This document shows positions 26,991 to 37,465 of a stretch of 64,000 nucleotides of DNA, piece after piece. Source of the DNA: Actinomyces israelii DSM 43320 (GTDB lineage Bacteria; Actinomycetota; Actinomycetes; Actinomycetales; Actinomycetaceae); the NCBI RefSeq assembly GCF_000711965.1, contig NZ_JONS01000001.1, forward strand, positions 62,001-126,000, read 5' to 3'. A program made the position numbers and the translations under genes. The notes below the pieces were generated by a model that saw only the letters and a list, made by a program, of their open reading frames with translations, was not told the DNA's origin and ran no database searches. How positions within the stretch are numbered: the first letter of the stretch is position 1; the number at the start of each line of letters is the position of its first letter.

Positions 26991-27011
26991 CGGCCGGCCC
27001 CCGTCCGGCCG
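26991..27011. terminator. Small GC hairpin downstream of the talarate/galactarate dehydratase gene
   Basis: CGGCCGG (26991-26997) and CCGGCCG (27005-27011) form a 7-bp stem with a 7-base loop just past the stop of the dehydratase gene. No T-tract. Confidence 0.35.
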
Positions 27012-27023
27012 CGCCGCGGGGGC

Positions 27024-28175
27024 TCAGGGCCGGCCGGAGAGCCGGCAGGCGTCCACGGTCCAGGCGCGCAGCTGGTCTGAGGGCGTGACCCCCAGCCCGG
27101 GGCGCCCGGAGACCAGCATGCGGCCGTCGGCGATCTCCATGTGCTCGTTGAACAGCGGGTCGAGCCAGTCGAAGTGCTCGACCCAGGGCTCGATGGGGTA
27201 GGTGGCGGCCAGGTGCGAGTGGATCTCCATGGCGAAGTGGGGCGCCAGCTGCAGGCCGGCGTCCTCGGCGAGGATGGCGAGCCTGCGGAACTGCGAGATC
27301 CCGCCGATGCGCGGGGCGTCGGGCTGGATGACGTCGCAGGAGCGGCACTCGATGAGCCGCTTGTGCTCGGCGACGGAGGCGAGCATCTCGCCGGTGGCGA
27401 TGGGCGTGGCGATCTCGCGCGCGAGCTCGGCGTGGCCGGCGTTGTCGTAGGCGTCCAGGGGCTCCTCGATCCACACGAGGTTGAACTCCTCCATGGCCCT
27501 GCACATGCGCATGGCGGTGGGGCGGTCCCACTGCTGGTTGGCGTCGACCATGAGCGGGAAGTCCTCGCCGAGGTGCTCGCGCATGGCGGTCAGGCGCTCG
27601 AAGTCGACCCTGTGGTCGGGGTGGCCCACCTTGATCTTGATGCCCCCGATGCCGGCCTCGACCGACCTGGTGGCGTTGTCCAGGACCTCGGGCAGCGGGG
27701 AGCTGAGGAAGCCGCCGGAGGTGTTGTAGCAGCGGATGGAGTCGCGGTGGGCGCCGATCAGCTTGGACAGCGGCAGCCCGGCGCGCTTGGACTTCAGGTC
27801 CCACAGGGCGACGTCGATGGCGGCGATCGCCTGGACGGCGACGCCGGAGCGGCCCACGGAGGCGCCGGCCCACAGCAGCTTGACGCGCAGGCGGTCGATG
27901 TCGCTGGGGTCCTCGCCGAGGAGGTTGTCCGCGACCTCTCTGGCGTGCGCGAACTGGGCGGGGCCGCCGGCGCGCTTGGAGTAGCTGAAGCCGACGCCGG
28001 AGAGGCCGTCGGCGGTCTCCAGCTCGCAGAAGAGGAAATTGACCTCGGTCATGGGCTTCTGGCGGCCGGTGAAGACCTTGGCGTCGGAGATCTCGTGCGC
28101 GAGCGGGAGCACGACGTGGGACAGCGCGATGCTCGTGATCCGGTCCGAGCTCCGGCCTGGGCTCTGGTCTGACAT
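27024..28175 (-). CDS. L-talarate/galactarate dehydratase (enolase superfamily, MR subgroup)
   Basis: 383-residue enolase-superfamily dehydratase. Active-site residues are in the mandelate-racemase arrangement: Lys180-X-Lys182 (GIKIKVGHPD), metal ligands Asp211 (DANQQWDR), Glu237 (IEEPL) and Glu263 (ATGEM), and the catalytic His in LAPHFAMEIHSHL. The combination KIKVGHPD and DANQQW is characteristic of the TalrD/GalrD family acting on L-talarate and galactarate (meso-hexarate), giving 5-keto-4-deoxyglucarate, the same intermediate as glucarate dehydratase. Its product would thus be handled by the neighbouring glucarate operon. ATG 28175 has AAGGAG at 8-base spacing. It is preceded by a near-perfect operator palindrome. 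Confidence 0.87.
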   Translation of the reverse strand: MSDQSPGRSSDRITSIALSHVVLPLAHEISDAKVFTGRQKPMTEVNFLFCELETADGLSGVGFSYSKRAGGPAQFAHAREVADNLLGEDPSDIDRLRVKLLWAGASVGRSGVAVQAIAAIDVALWDLKSKRAGLPLSKLIGAHRDSIRCYNTSGGFLSSPLPEVLDNATRSVEAGIGGIKIKVGHPDHRVDFERLTAMREHLGEDFPLMVDANQQWDRPTAMRMCRAMEEFNLVWIEEPLDAYDNAGHAELAREIATPIATGEMLASVAEHKRLIECRSCDVIQPDAPRIGGISQFRRLAILAEDAGLQLAPHFAMEIHSHLAATYPIEPWVEHFDWLDPLFNEHMEIADGRMLVSGRPGLGVTPSDQLRAWTVDACRLSGRP

Positions 28176-28217
28176 GGAATGGCTCCTTCGACGTTCCGCG
28201 GCAGTCAGTCCACAGCA

Positions 28218-28247
28218 TATCATACAAGTAACCATACTTATATGATA
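28218..28247. promoter_or_regulatory. 30-bp near-perfect operator palindrome upstream of the talarate/galactarate dehydratase gene
   Basis: TATCATACAAGTA (28218-28230), spacer ACCA, TACTTATATGATA (28235-28247): 13-bp arms with one mismatch, in an AT-rich island. It contains AAGT-N6-ACTT (28226-28239). A minus-strand TATGAT (28224-28219) inside the left arm could be the -10 of the dehydratase gene, so binding would block transcription. The likely binder is the FadR-type regulator encoded just downstream of the dehydratase. Confidence 0.75.
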
Positions 28248-28303
28248 AGTAGGCGCTCCGGTTCCTTCCGCCTCCGGGCGGGACACGTCCATCCGTCGAG
28301 GCC

Positions 28304-28309
28304 CATAAT
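28304..28309 (+). promoter_or_regulatory. -10 hexamer CATAAT of the amidohydrolase gene (leaderless)
   Basis: CATAAT is followed by five bases and ATG 28315, with no Shine-Dalgarno. Confidence 0.45.
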
Positions 28310-28314
28310 CGCCC

Positions 28315-29955
28315 ATGGCCTCGCTCCTCCTGCGTCACGTCCGCCCCGTCCGCTTCCGCAGCCGCCGCCGGCTCGGCCGCCTGCGCGCGAGCGCGCGGGG
28401 ACTGCCCGCGCCCGGGCGCGGCCGGGCGCGGCCTGCGCCCGAGCCCGTCGACATCCGGGTGGACGACGGCGTGGTCACGGAGATCGGCCCCGGCCTGGAG
28501 CCGAGGGGCGAGCACGTCCTGGACGCCAAGGGCGCCTTCGTCATCCCCGGCCTGTGGGACGCCCACGCCCACCTGGACCTGGAGGCGGCGCGGCGCTCGC
28601 GGATTGACACGGCGGGGACCCGGTGCGCCGAGGACGCCCTGGCCCTGGTCGCCGAGGCCGTCGCCGCCCTGCCCGCGGGCGGCTCCGGCCCCGCGGCCCC
28701 CACGGTGCAGGGCTTCGGGCACCGGCTGTCGAACTGGCCGCGCGTCCCCACCGTGGCCGAGCTCGACGCCGTCACCGGCGCGGTCCCCACCGTCCTGATC
28801 TCGGGCGACGTCCACTCCGGGTGGCTCAACTCGGCGGCGCTGGCCGCCCTGGGGCTGAGCGCCGCGAGCGCGGGCGAACCGGGCGCGCCCATGCGGGAGG
28901 ACCCCTGGTTCGCCGTCCTGGACCGGCTCGACGAGATCCCGGGGACCCGCGAGCGACGGGAGGCGGGCTACGGCGAGGTCCTCGCCGACATGCTCGCCCG
29001 CGGCGTGACCGGGGTGGTGGACATGGCCTGGGGCGATGATCCCGAGGACTGGCCCCGGCGCCTGGCGGCCATGGGGGCGCGGGGCGCCCTGCCCGGGGTC
29101 CTCCCCCGCATCCGGGCGGCCGTCTACCGCGACAAGCTGGAGCGGTGGATCGCCGCGGGCCTGCGCACCGGGGAGGCGCTGCCGGGCTCGCCGGTCGGCG
29201 GCGACGGCGCCGCCGTGCTCACGCAGGGGCCGCTCAAGGTGATCGCCGACGGCTCCATGGGCACGGCCAGCGCCCACATGCGCGAGCCCTACCCTCCCGG
29301 GCTCGGCGCGGAGCACCCTTTCGGCGTGGCCAATATCGGGCGGGCGGAGCTCACCGCCCTCATGGTGCGCGCCCGCGGCGCCGGCTACGAGGCGGCGATC
29401 CACGCCATCGGGGACGCCGCGGTGGAGGACGTCGCGGCGGCCTTCGCCGCCTCCGGGGCCGCCGGGCGCCTCGAGCACGCCCAGCTGCTCCCCCGCGACT
29501 CGCTGACCCGGGCCGACAGCGCGCTGGCGACCCTGGTGTCCTGCGGCGTGGAGCTGTCGGTCCAGCCGGCCCATCTCCTGGACGACTGGGAGGCTGTGGG
29601 GAGGGTGTGGCCGGGCCTGGAGGGGCGCGCCTACGCCTTCGCGGACATGGTGACCGCCGGCGCCCTGCTGCACCTGGGCTCGGACGCGCCGGTCGCGCCG
29701 CTGGACCCGTGGCTGGCCATGTCGGCGGCGGTCGGCAGGCGCACGCCCGACGGCGGAGCGTGGTCGCCCTCCCAGCGGCTGAGCGCCGAGGAGGCCCTGG
29801 CGGCCTCCCTCGACGGCGCCGGGCCGGTGGCGGTCGGCTCGCGCGCCGACCTGGCGTTGCTGCCGGCCGACCCGCTGACGCTGGGCGCTAAGGAGCTGGG
29901 GCGTCTGCGGCCCGTGGCGACCGTCGTGGCGGGCGCGGTCGCGCACACCGGCTGA
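28315..29955 (+). CDS. Amidohydrolase family protein (YtcJ-like, amidohydrolase 3)
   Basis: 546-residue metal-dependent hydrolase. The composite beta-sandwich is followed by the barrel opening GLWDAHAHLDLE with the two metal His residues (about 84-86), a conserved KVIADGSMGTASAHM segment, IHAIGDAAVEDV (metal His), LEHAQLLPRDS (metal His) and LHLGSDAPVAPLDPW (catalytic Asp), all typical of the amidohydrolase 3/YtcJ group. The substrate is unknown. It is divergent from the talarate/galactarate dehydratase gene with the 30-bp operator between them, so it may be co-controlled. An Arg-rich segment near residues 10-40 is unusual and could mean that the true start is further downstream. Confidence 0.82.
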   Translation: MASLLLRHVRPVRFRSRRRLGRLRASARGLPAPGRGRARPAPEPVDIRVDDGVVTEIGPGLEPRGEHVLDAKGAFVIPGLWDAHAHLDLEAARRSRIDTAGTRCAEDALALVAEAVAALPAGGSGPAAPTVQGFGHRLSNWPRVPTVAELDAVTGAVPTVLISGDVHSGWLNSAALAALGLSAASAGEPGAPMREDPWFAVLDRLDEIPGTRERREAGYGEVLADMLARGVTGVVDMAWGDDPEDWPRRLAAMGARGALPGVLPRIRAAVYRDKLERWIAAGLRTGEALPGSPVGGDGAAVLTQGPLKVIADGSMGTASAHMREPYPPGLGAEHPFGVANIGRAELTALMVRARGAGYEAAIHAIGDAAVEDVAAAFAASGAAGRLEHAQLLPRDSLTRADSALATLVSCGVELSVQPAHLLDDWEAVGRVWPGLEGRAYAFADMVTAGALLHLGSDAPVAPLDPWLAMSAAVGRRTPDGGAWSPSQRLSAEEALAASLDGAGPVAVGSRADLALLPADPLTLGAKELGRLRPVATVVAGAVAHTG

Positions 29956-29966
29956 GGGCGCGGCCC

Positions 29967-31025
29967 TCACACATCCAGGGCGTAGAGGATGGTGCCCCGG
30001 GTGGGCGTGTACCCCAGGTTGCGGTACAGGTCGACGACGCCGGTGGGGTTGTCGGAGTCGACGCCGGCCGCGGCGTAGTCCATGCCGTCGCGCCGGTAGG
30101 CTCGCATGGCGGCGGTCAGGAGCGCCGGGGCCACCCGCCGGGTCCGGTACTCGGCGAGCACCCCCAGCATGTCCGTGTACCCCTCGCGCCACCCCAGCGC
30201 CGCCCAGTCCTGCTCGTAGCGGCCCGAGCGCAGGAAGCCGGCGACGCGCGCCCGGTCCCCCGAGCGGTCCATGGCGACGAAGCTCCACCCGGGGGCGAAG
30301 TAGGCGCGGCCGGCCCTCCACTCCTCCCGCGTCATCTCGCTCGCCTCGTACTCGCCGTCGGCGACCCGGTTGTGCGCGATGCGGACGAGCTCGTCGAGCT
30401 CCTCGCTCCACGGCTCAATGGCGATGAAGCCGTCGGTGTCCACATCCGGGATGTCGTCGCTCAGGCTGCGGCGCACCTCGCGGAACCACCGGCTGGGCTC
30501 GAAGCCCAGGTCGCCCAGGTGCTCCTTCATGCGCTCGTCGTCCTCCAGGACGGTGGTCACGACATGGGCCGGTGTCGTGGCGGCCTTCGATCCCGGTGCC
30601 GCCCCGGCGCGCTCGGTGCCGATGAGGTGGCGGGCGCGCTCGGTCTGCCAGTGCAGGAGCGCCCCACCGATGCCGCGCCTGCGGAAGTCGGGGTCGACGA
30701 CGCCGATCAGCGAGGCGTAGATCTCCCCGGCGGGCCGCAGGCGCACCAGGGCGAAGGCGCGCATGACGCCCAGGGCGTCCCTCCCGGCCACGCCGGAGTA
30801 GGTCGGGTCGACGAAGTACTCCGCCGTCTCCTCGGCGGTGGTCCGGTAGGGCGGGTCGTCCACGGACTCTGCGCGGGCGATGAGCGCCGCCAGCGCCCCG
30901 TTGTCCAGGGGGCTCAGCGGGGCCCAGAACAGGTCCCGGGGAAGCGCCGAGCGCGGGCCGGGGCGCAGCATGGACCAGGGGCCGGTGACTCCTGCGCGAC
31001 GCGAGGATCCGTAGACGGGGGCCAT
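29967..31025 (-). CDS. Tandem GNAT acetyltransferase (mycothiol-synthase-like architecture)
   Basis: 352-residue protein with two GNAT domains. The first has IYASLIGVVDPDFRRRGIGGALL (acetyl-CoA loop RRRGIGGA near residue 125, quoted in part); the second has TDMLGVLAEYRTRRVAPALLTAAMRAY and ends NPTGVVDLYRNLGYTP. Two fused GNAT domains of this size resemble mycothiol synthase MshD and related acetyltransferases, but key identity is not strong enough to name it MshD. ATG 31025 follows AAGGAGG. It is downstream of parE on the same strand by 83 bases. Confidence 0.8.
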   Translation of the reverse strand: MAPVYGSSRRAGVTGPWSMLRPGPRSALPRDLFWAPLSPLDNGALAALIARAESVDDPPYRTTAEETAEYFVDPTYSGVAGRDALGVMRAFALVRLRPAGEIYASLIGVVDPDFRRRGIGGALLHWQTERARHLIGTERAGAAPGSKAATTPAHVVTTVLEDDERMKEHLGDLGFEPSRWFREVRRSLSDDIPDVDTDGFIAIEPWSEELDELVRIAHNRVADGEYEASEMTREEWRAGRAYFAPGWSFVAMDRSGDRARVAGFLRSGRYEQDWAALGWREGYTDMLGVLAEYRTRRVAPALLTAAMRAYRRDGMDYAAAGVDSDNPTGVVDLYRNLGYTPTRGTILYALDV

Positions 31026-31108
31026 AGGCGCCTCCTTGCGCGGTTACCGGGAGGGCGCCCCGGCGGTGACGAGCGGACTATGCGGCACCATACCCGATGC
31101 GTCTGACA

Positions 31109-33376
<2,268 letters not shown>

Positions 33377-33382
33377 GACCGG

Positions 33383-33388
33383 ACTTTA
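33383..33388 (-). promoter_or_regulatory. -10 hexamer TAAAGT of parE (leaderless)
   Basis: On the minus strand TAAAGT is followed by CCGGTC and GTG 33376, so the seventh base is the start codon. Confidence 0.5.
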
Positions 33389-33400
33389 CCGGATCGGGAT

Positions 33401-33414
33401 CGAACAGGTGTTCC
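33401..33414. promoter_or_regulatory. Candidate LexA/SOS box upstream of parE
   Basis: CGAACAGGTGTTCC matches the Gram-positive SOS box CGAACRNRYGTTYC at every position; GAAC (33402-33405) and GTTC (33410-33413) are separated by four bases. It occupies the -35 area of the parE promoter. Confidence 0.55.
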
Positions 33415-33568
33415 TGCGCGCCGCGGCCGAGCCTGTGGTCTTCGTCGTCGGGCGACGGCGGCCCGCGACCGGTGCACGACGGCCCCCGGTGCGCCCTGGG
33501 CGAAAGCGCGTGCGCCTGGGGCGGAAACGGGCGCCCGAGAAGGATGAGGTGCTCCGGGGCGTGGTGGA

Positions 33569-33844
33569 ATGCGGGTCATGAGCACCATCAGCACATCCGC
33601 CGCCCCCCAGACGGCGACATCCCTGGGCGAGCAGCGCGCCCCCGGCGCCGGCGCCTCCACCGAGCGGCCCCTGACCGCCGCCGACCGCTGCGACGTGTGC
33701 GCGGCGCAGGCCTACGTCCGCGTGGTGCTGCTGACCGGAGAGCTCTTCTTCTGCGCCCACCACGCGCGCGAGCACGGCAGCAGGCTCAGGGAGGTCGCCC
33801 TGCTCTTCCAGGACGAGACCGCGACCCTGACAGCGGGCGACTGA
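33569..33844 (+). CDS. DUF7455 family small protein
   Basis: 91-residue protein (88 if the second ATG at 33578 is used). After a variable Ala/Thr-rich N-terminus comes the conserved core PLTAADRCDVCAAQAYVRVVL and LFFCAHHAREHG, quoted in part, giving a Cys-X2-Cys and a Cys-X-His-His set that could bind zinc. This matches an actinobacterial family of unknown function found beside parE and the hrdB-type sigma gene. Neither ATG has a strong ribosome binding site. It is divergent from parE and could share the LexA-box region. Confidence 0.75.
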   Translation: MRVMSTISTSAAPQTATSLGEQRAPGAGASTERPLTAADRCDVCAAQAYVRVVLLTGELFFCAHHAREHGSRLREVALLFQDETATLTAGD

Positions 33845-33879
33845 CGCGCAGGCGCTGCGATGTCACAGGCGGAGCCGTC

Positions 33880-34314
33880 GTGAGCCGCCCCTCCCGTCCT
33901 CCGAGGCCCATCCGGGCCCTGCCGGTCCTCGCGGCCTGCGCCCTGGCGCTGGCCGCCTGCTCGGGCCCCTCGCCGCAGGCCGGCGCCACGGCCGGCCCGG
34001 CGCGTGCCTCCCAGGCCGGCGACGGGAGCACTGAGAGCGCAGCGGCCCCGGTCACCATTGACGTGCGCACCCCCCGGGAGTACCAGCAGGGGCACCTCAG
34101 GGGCGCCGTCAACATGGACGCCTCCTCCGGGAGCTTCGCCGAGCAGATCGGCGGCCTCGACCCGAACGCCCCCTACCGGGTGTACTGCAGGTCGGGGAAC
34201 CGCTCCGCGAGGGCCGTCGCCACCATGCGCGACGCCGGGTTCACCAACGTCACCGACCTGGGGGGAATCGAGGACGCCGCGGCCGGCACCGGCCTGGAGG
34301 TCGTCACCGACTGA
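33880..34314 (+). CDS. Rhodanese-like domain lipoprotein
   Basis: 144-residue exported protein. The signal peptide ends in lipobox LALAACSG, so Cys near residue 27 would be lipidated. The remainder is a rhodanese fold: TIDVRTPREYQQGHLRGAVN, the active-site loop YCRSGNRSARAVA with the persulfide Cys, and a final helix-strand NVTDLGGIE. It probably transfers sulfane sulfur or senses redox state outside the membrane; substrate unknown. GTG 33880 has GGAG five bases upstream. It follows the DUF7455 gene by 35 bases and converges with the sigma factor gene. Confidence 0.85.
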   Translation: MSRPSRPPRPIRALPVLAACALALAACSGPSPQAGATAGPARASQAGDGSTESAAAPVTIDVRTPREYQQGHLRGAVNMDASSGSFAEQIGGLDPNAPYRVYCRSGNRSARAVATMRDAGFTNVTDLGGIEDAAAGTGLEVVTD

Positions 34315-34414
34315 GCCGGTCTGAGCCGGCCCCGGGCCAGCCCCGGGCCATGTCGTCGCGCCGCCCAGGCGATCCCGTGGCCGCCGTCGGCGCGCACAGC
34401 GCCCCGCAGGCCGG

Positions 34415-36037
34415 TCAGTCCAGGTAGTCGCGCAGCACCTGGGAGCGTGAGGGGTGGCGCAGCTTGGACATGGTCTTGGACTCTATCTGCCGTATGCGCT
34501 CACGGGTGACCCCGTAGACCTTCCCGATCTCGTCGAGGGTCTTGGGCTGGCCGTCGGTCAGGCCGAAGCGCATGGAGACCACGCCGGCCTCGCGCTCGGA
34601 GAGCGTGTCCAGCACGGCGTGGAGCTGCTCCTGCAGGAGGGTGAAGCTCACCGCGTCGGCCGGGACCACGGCCTCGGAGTCCTCAATGAGGTCGCCGAAC
34701 TCGCTGTCCCCGTCCTCGCCCAGCGGCGTGTGCAGGCTGATGGGCTCTCGACCGTACTTCTGGACCTCGACGACCTTCTCCGGGGTCATGTCCAGCTCGA
34801 CCGCCAGCTCCTCAGGAGTGGGCTCGCGGCCCAGGTCCTGAAGCATCTGGCGCTGGACCCGGGCGAGCTTGTTGATGACCTCGACCATGTGGACGGGGAT
34901 GCGGATGGTGCGGGCCTGGTCCGCCATGGCGCGGGTGATGGCCTGGCGGATCCACCAGGTCGCGTAGGTGGAGAACTTGTACCCCTTGGTGTAGTCGAAC
35001 TTCTCCACCGCGCGGATCAGCCCCAGGTTGCCCTCCTGGATGAGGTCCAGGAAGAGCATGCCGCGCCCGGTGTAGCGCTTGGCCAGGGAGACCACCAGGC
35101 GCAGGTTGGCCTCCAGGAGGTGGTTCTTGGCGCGCTGGCCGTCCTGGGCGATCCAGTGCAGCTCGCGGCGGTACTTTGCCTCCAGGTCGTTGCCCCGCGT
35201 GCCCAGCAGGTGCTCGGCGTACAGGCCGGCCTCGATGCGCTTGGCGAGCTCGACCTCCTGGGCGGCGTTGAGCAGCGCCACCTTGCCGATCTGCTTGAGG
35301 TAGTCCTTGACCGGGTCCGCCGTGGCACCGGCGGTGACGACCTTCTGGGCCGGCTCATCGGCCTCATCGGAGTCGGAGACCGTGAAGGAGCCGTCCTTGC
35401 CCTTCTCGGAGCGGGACTTGCGCCCGGACCGCTTGCCCGCCGCCTTCTCCGCCTGCTCGCGCCGGATGCGGTCGAGCTCGCCGGTCAGGGCCGCGATGGA
35501 GGGCTGCATCTTGATGCCCTTGATGATCCAGCCGCGGAAGATGAAGCCGTTGCTCGTCAGGAACTCGCGGGCGACGACGGGACGCTCCTCCTCGGGGATC
35601 ACGAAGCGGGGCACCGGGCCGTGGCCGTAGGGGGCCAGGGTGATCGGGTTCTCGAGCGTGCCGTTGCCCGTGAGCTCGAGCCCCTCGACGACGGTGCGGC
35701 TGCGCACGTACAGGGTTGCGCCGGGGGCGAGCCTGACCCCCTTGAGGGCGGCGGTGGTGTTGAAGGGCTTGCGCTTGGTCCCGTCGCCGTTCTCCTCCAG
35801 GCTCACATCGAGGTAGTAGTCGCGCAGCTCGGGAGCGGGCTCGTCCTCCTGCTCCCCGGAGTCGTCCGAGCCCTCATCGAGGGGGGCGTCCTCCTCCGCA
35901 TCGCCCGAGTCGCCTGAGTCGTCGTCCTCTGCGCCATCATCGAGATCGTTGAGATCGAGAGCCTCGCTATCCTCAGGGGTCTCGTCGATGTCATCAGCGC
36001 GCTGGATGCGCTTCCGCGTAGCTGTGGAAGTAGCCAC
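34415..36037 (-). CDS. sigA: Primary RNA polymerase sigma factor (RpoD/SigA/HrdB) with an unusual N-terminal beta-helix-like segment
   Basis: 540-residue sigma-70. Regions 1.2 to 4.2 are canonical from residue about 241: [20 protein letters not shown], region 2 with [20 protein letters not shown] and [18 protein letters not shown], region 3, and region 4.2 [20 protein letters not shown]. The first 70 residues are very acidic. Residues about 72-178 are not ordinary sigma sequence: [50 protein letters not shown] and [15 protein letters not shown] read like the opening coils of a right-handed beta-helix protein. Residues 185-235 are charged linker. Start GTG 36037 follows AAAGGAA; the longer frame (ATG 36214) overlaps the divergent gene and is unlikely. 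Confidence 0.96.
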   Translation of the reverse strand: MATSTATRKRIQRADDIDETPEDSEALDLNDLDDGAEDDDSGDSGDAEEDAPLDEGSDDSGEQEDEPAPELRDYYLDVSLEENGDGTKRKPFNTTAALKGVRLAPGATLYVRSRTVVEGLELTGNGTLENPITLAPYGHGPVPRFVIPEEERPVVAREFLTSNGFIFRGWIIKGIKMQPSIAALTGELDRIRREQAEKAAGKRSGRKSRSEKGKDGSFTVSDSDEADEPAQKVVTAGATADPVKDYLKQIGKVALLNAAQEVELAKRIEAGLYAEHLLGTRGNDLEAKYRRELHWIAQDGQRAKNHLLEANLRLVVSLAKRYTGRGMLFLDLIQEGNLGLIRAVEKFDYTKGYKFSTYATWWIRQAITRAMADQARTIRIPVHMVEVINKLARVQRQMLQDLGREPTPEELAVELDMTPEKVVEVQKYGREPISLHTPLGEDGDSEFGDLIEDSEAVVPADAVSFTLLQEQLHAVLDTLSEREAGVVSMRFGLTDGQPKTLDEIGKVYGVTRERIRQIESKTMSKLRHPSRSQVLRDYLD

Positions 36038-36125
36038 GGAGTTCCTTTCGCGTGGGCGGACTGATCGGGGTGGGGCAGGGCCTGCTGGCGGCATGCTCAC
36101 GGCCGACGCAGCAGACAACCCTCCG

Positions 36126-36131
36126 ACTATA
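36126..36131 (-). promoter_or_regulatory. -10 hexamer TATAGT of the sigma factor gene
   Basis: Minus-strand TATAGT, about 90 bases ahead of GTG 36037, is the best -10 match in the 175-bp divergent region. No good TTGACA-like -35 was found at 16-18 bp. Confidence 0.4.
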
Positions 36132-36199
36132 GCGTTTATTCCCGCTGCCTCAGCACGGCGGCCGGGGGCGGCACGCAGGTAGGCCGGGTTCCGCCCCAT

Positions 36200-36205
36200 T
36201 ACGCT
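36200..36205 (+). promoter_or_regulatory. -10 hexamer TACGCT of the polyprenyl synthase gene (leaderless)
   Basis: TACGCT is followed by seven bases and ATG 36213; no Shine-Dalgarno. Confidence 0.45.
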
Positions 36206-36212
36206 GATTCGC

Positions 36213-37370
36213 ATGACTGCTCTTCCCCCCGCGCTCCGAGCTGTGCGCGCCGCCGTCGACGCCAGACTCGCTCAGGTACTGGACGCCCACCGGACCCGGT
36301 GGGCCGGCCCGGCACCCGCCTGCGGGGAGCTGCTCGACGCCGCCGAGGCACTGACGTCCTCGGGAAAGCGGATGCGCGCGGTGCTCGGCGCCGTCGGGCT
36401 CGCGCTGGGCGCACCGGGCGCGGCGCCCGAGGAGCGCAGCCGGCTCATGACCGGCGCCACCGCCGCCCGCCTCGGAACGGCGCTCGAGCTGTACCAGGCC
36501 AGCGCCCTGGTCCACGACGACGTCATCGACGCCGCCCTGACCCGCCGAGGCCGTCCCACGGCCCACCGCCGGTACGCCGCCCAGCACGCCGCCTCGCACT
36601 GGCTCGGCGACGCCGCGACCTACGGGAGCAGCGCTGCGATACTGCTGGGCGACCTGCTCATGTCGCTAGCCGGCGCCGAGATGGGCGCCGCCGTCGCCCC
36701 GCCCGTCGACGGCGCGCACGCCGCGTCTGCCCGGGCCGCCTTCGACGCTATGACCGCGGAGGTCGCCGTCGGGCAGTTCCTCGACGTGCGCGGCGGGGTG
36801 ACCGCCCTGCCCGCCCCCGACGCCGATCCCACCGCCGCGGGCCGGGCGATGCTCGACTCGGCACTGGCCGTAGTGCGGTGCAAGTCCGCGCGCTACTCGG
36901 TCATGCACCCCCTGCTCATCGGCGCTCTCCTCGGGGGTGTGGCGATGGACGCGCCCCTGTACGCGGCGCTGCGGGTCTTCGGCGAGCAGGTCGGCATCGC
37001 CTTCCAGCTGCGCGACGACGTCCTCGGCGTCTACGGGGACCCCGACCTGACCGGCAAGCCGGCCGGCGACGACCTGCGCGAGGGCAAGCGGACCGTCCTG
37101 CTGGCCATGGCGTGGCGGCGGACCGACCGGGCCGGCCGGACCCTGCTGTCCCGGGTCCTGGCGAACCGGGGCGCGGATGCCGGCCTGATCGCCGTCGCGT
37201 CCGCCCTCATCCGCGACTGCGGCGCCCTGGCCGAGCACGAGGAGGAGATCGCCGCTCACGCCCGGGCCGGGATCCGCGCCCTGGGCGGCGCCCCTCCGGG
37301 GTCGCTCGACGAGGCCGGCCGCAGCGACCTTCTGGCCCTGGCCCAGGCGCTGACGGCGCGCAGCGCCTGA
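36213..37370 (+). CDS. Polyprenyl (geranylgeranyl-type) diphosphate synthase
   Basis: 385-residue trans-isoprenyl diphosphate synthase, extending an allylic diphosphate with isopentenyl diphosphate for menaquinone or carotenoid-type isoprenoids. The first Asp-rich motif DDVID is at 102-106, followed by [12 protein letters not shown]; the second is DDVLG at 268-272 within [20 protein letters not shown], with K and D of [12 protein letters not shown] after it. The residues ahead of the first motif ([11 protein letters not shown]) are typical for medium-chain enzymes; product length is not assigned. It is 95 bases upstream of a PASTA kinase gene, an association also seen in mycobacteria (idsA2 near pknL, as recalled). 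Confidence 0.93.
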   Translation: MTALPPALRAVRAAVDARLAQVLDAHRTRWAGPAPACGELLDAAEALTSSGKRMRAVLGAVGLALGAPGAAPEERSRLMTGATAARLGTALELYQASALVHDDVIDAALTRRGRPTAHRRYAAQHAASHWLGDAATYGSSAAILLGDLLMSLAGAEMGAAVAPPVDGAHAASARAAFDAMTAEVAVGQFLDVRGGVTALPAPDADPTAAGRAMLDSALAVVRCKSARYSVMHPLLIGALLGGVAMDAPLYAALRVFGEQVGIAFQLRDDVLGVYGDPDLTGKPAGDDLREGKRTVLLAMAWRRTDRAGRTLLSRVLANRGADAGLIAVASALIRDCGALAEHEEEIAAHARAGIRALGGAPPGSLDEAGRSDLLALAQALTARSA

Positions 37371-37453
37371 GGCGCCCCCCGGCGGGAGGAGCCGATCCGC
37401 ACCGCCCTGCGCAATGCCGGCCGATGCTGGTCCCCCGCGCCCCTTCCGCGCCT

Positions 37454-37459
37454 TAGAAT
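37454..37459 (+). promoter_or_regulatory. -10 hexamer TAGAAT of the PASTA kinase gene (leaderless)
   Basis: TAGAAT is followed by CTGGCC and GTG 37466, so the seventh base is the start codon. Confidence 0.55.
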
Positions 37460-37465
37460 CTGGCC

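Noticed and set aside
26911-30411. 1166-codon minus-strand frame spanning the talarate/galactarate dehydratase and amidohydrolase genes
   Set aside because: It covers a recognisable gene in another frame and the antisense of a second; no conserved motif in its translation.
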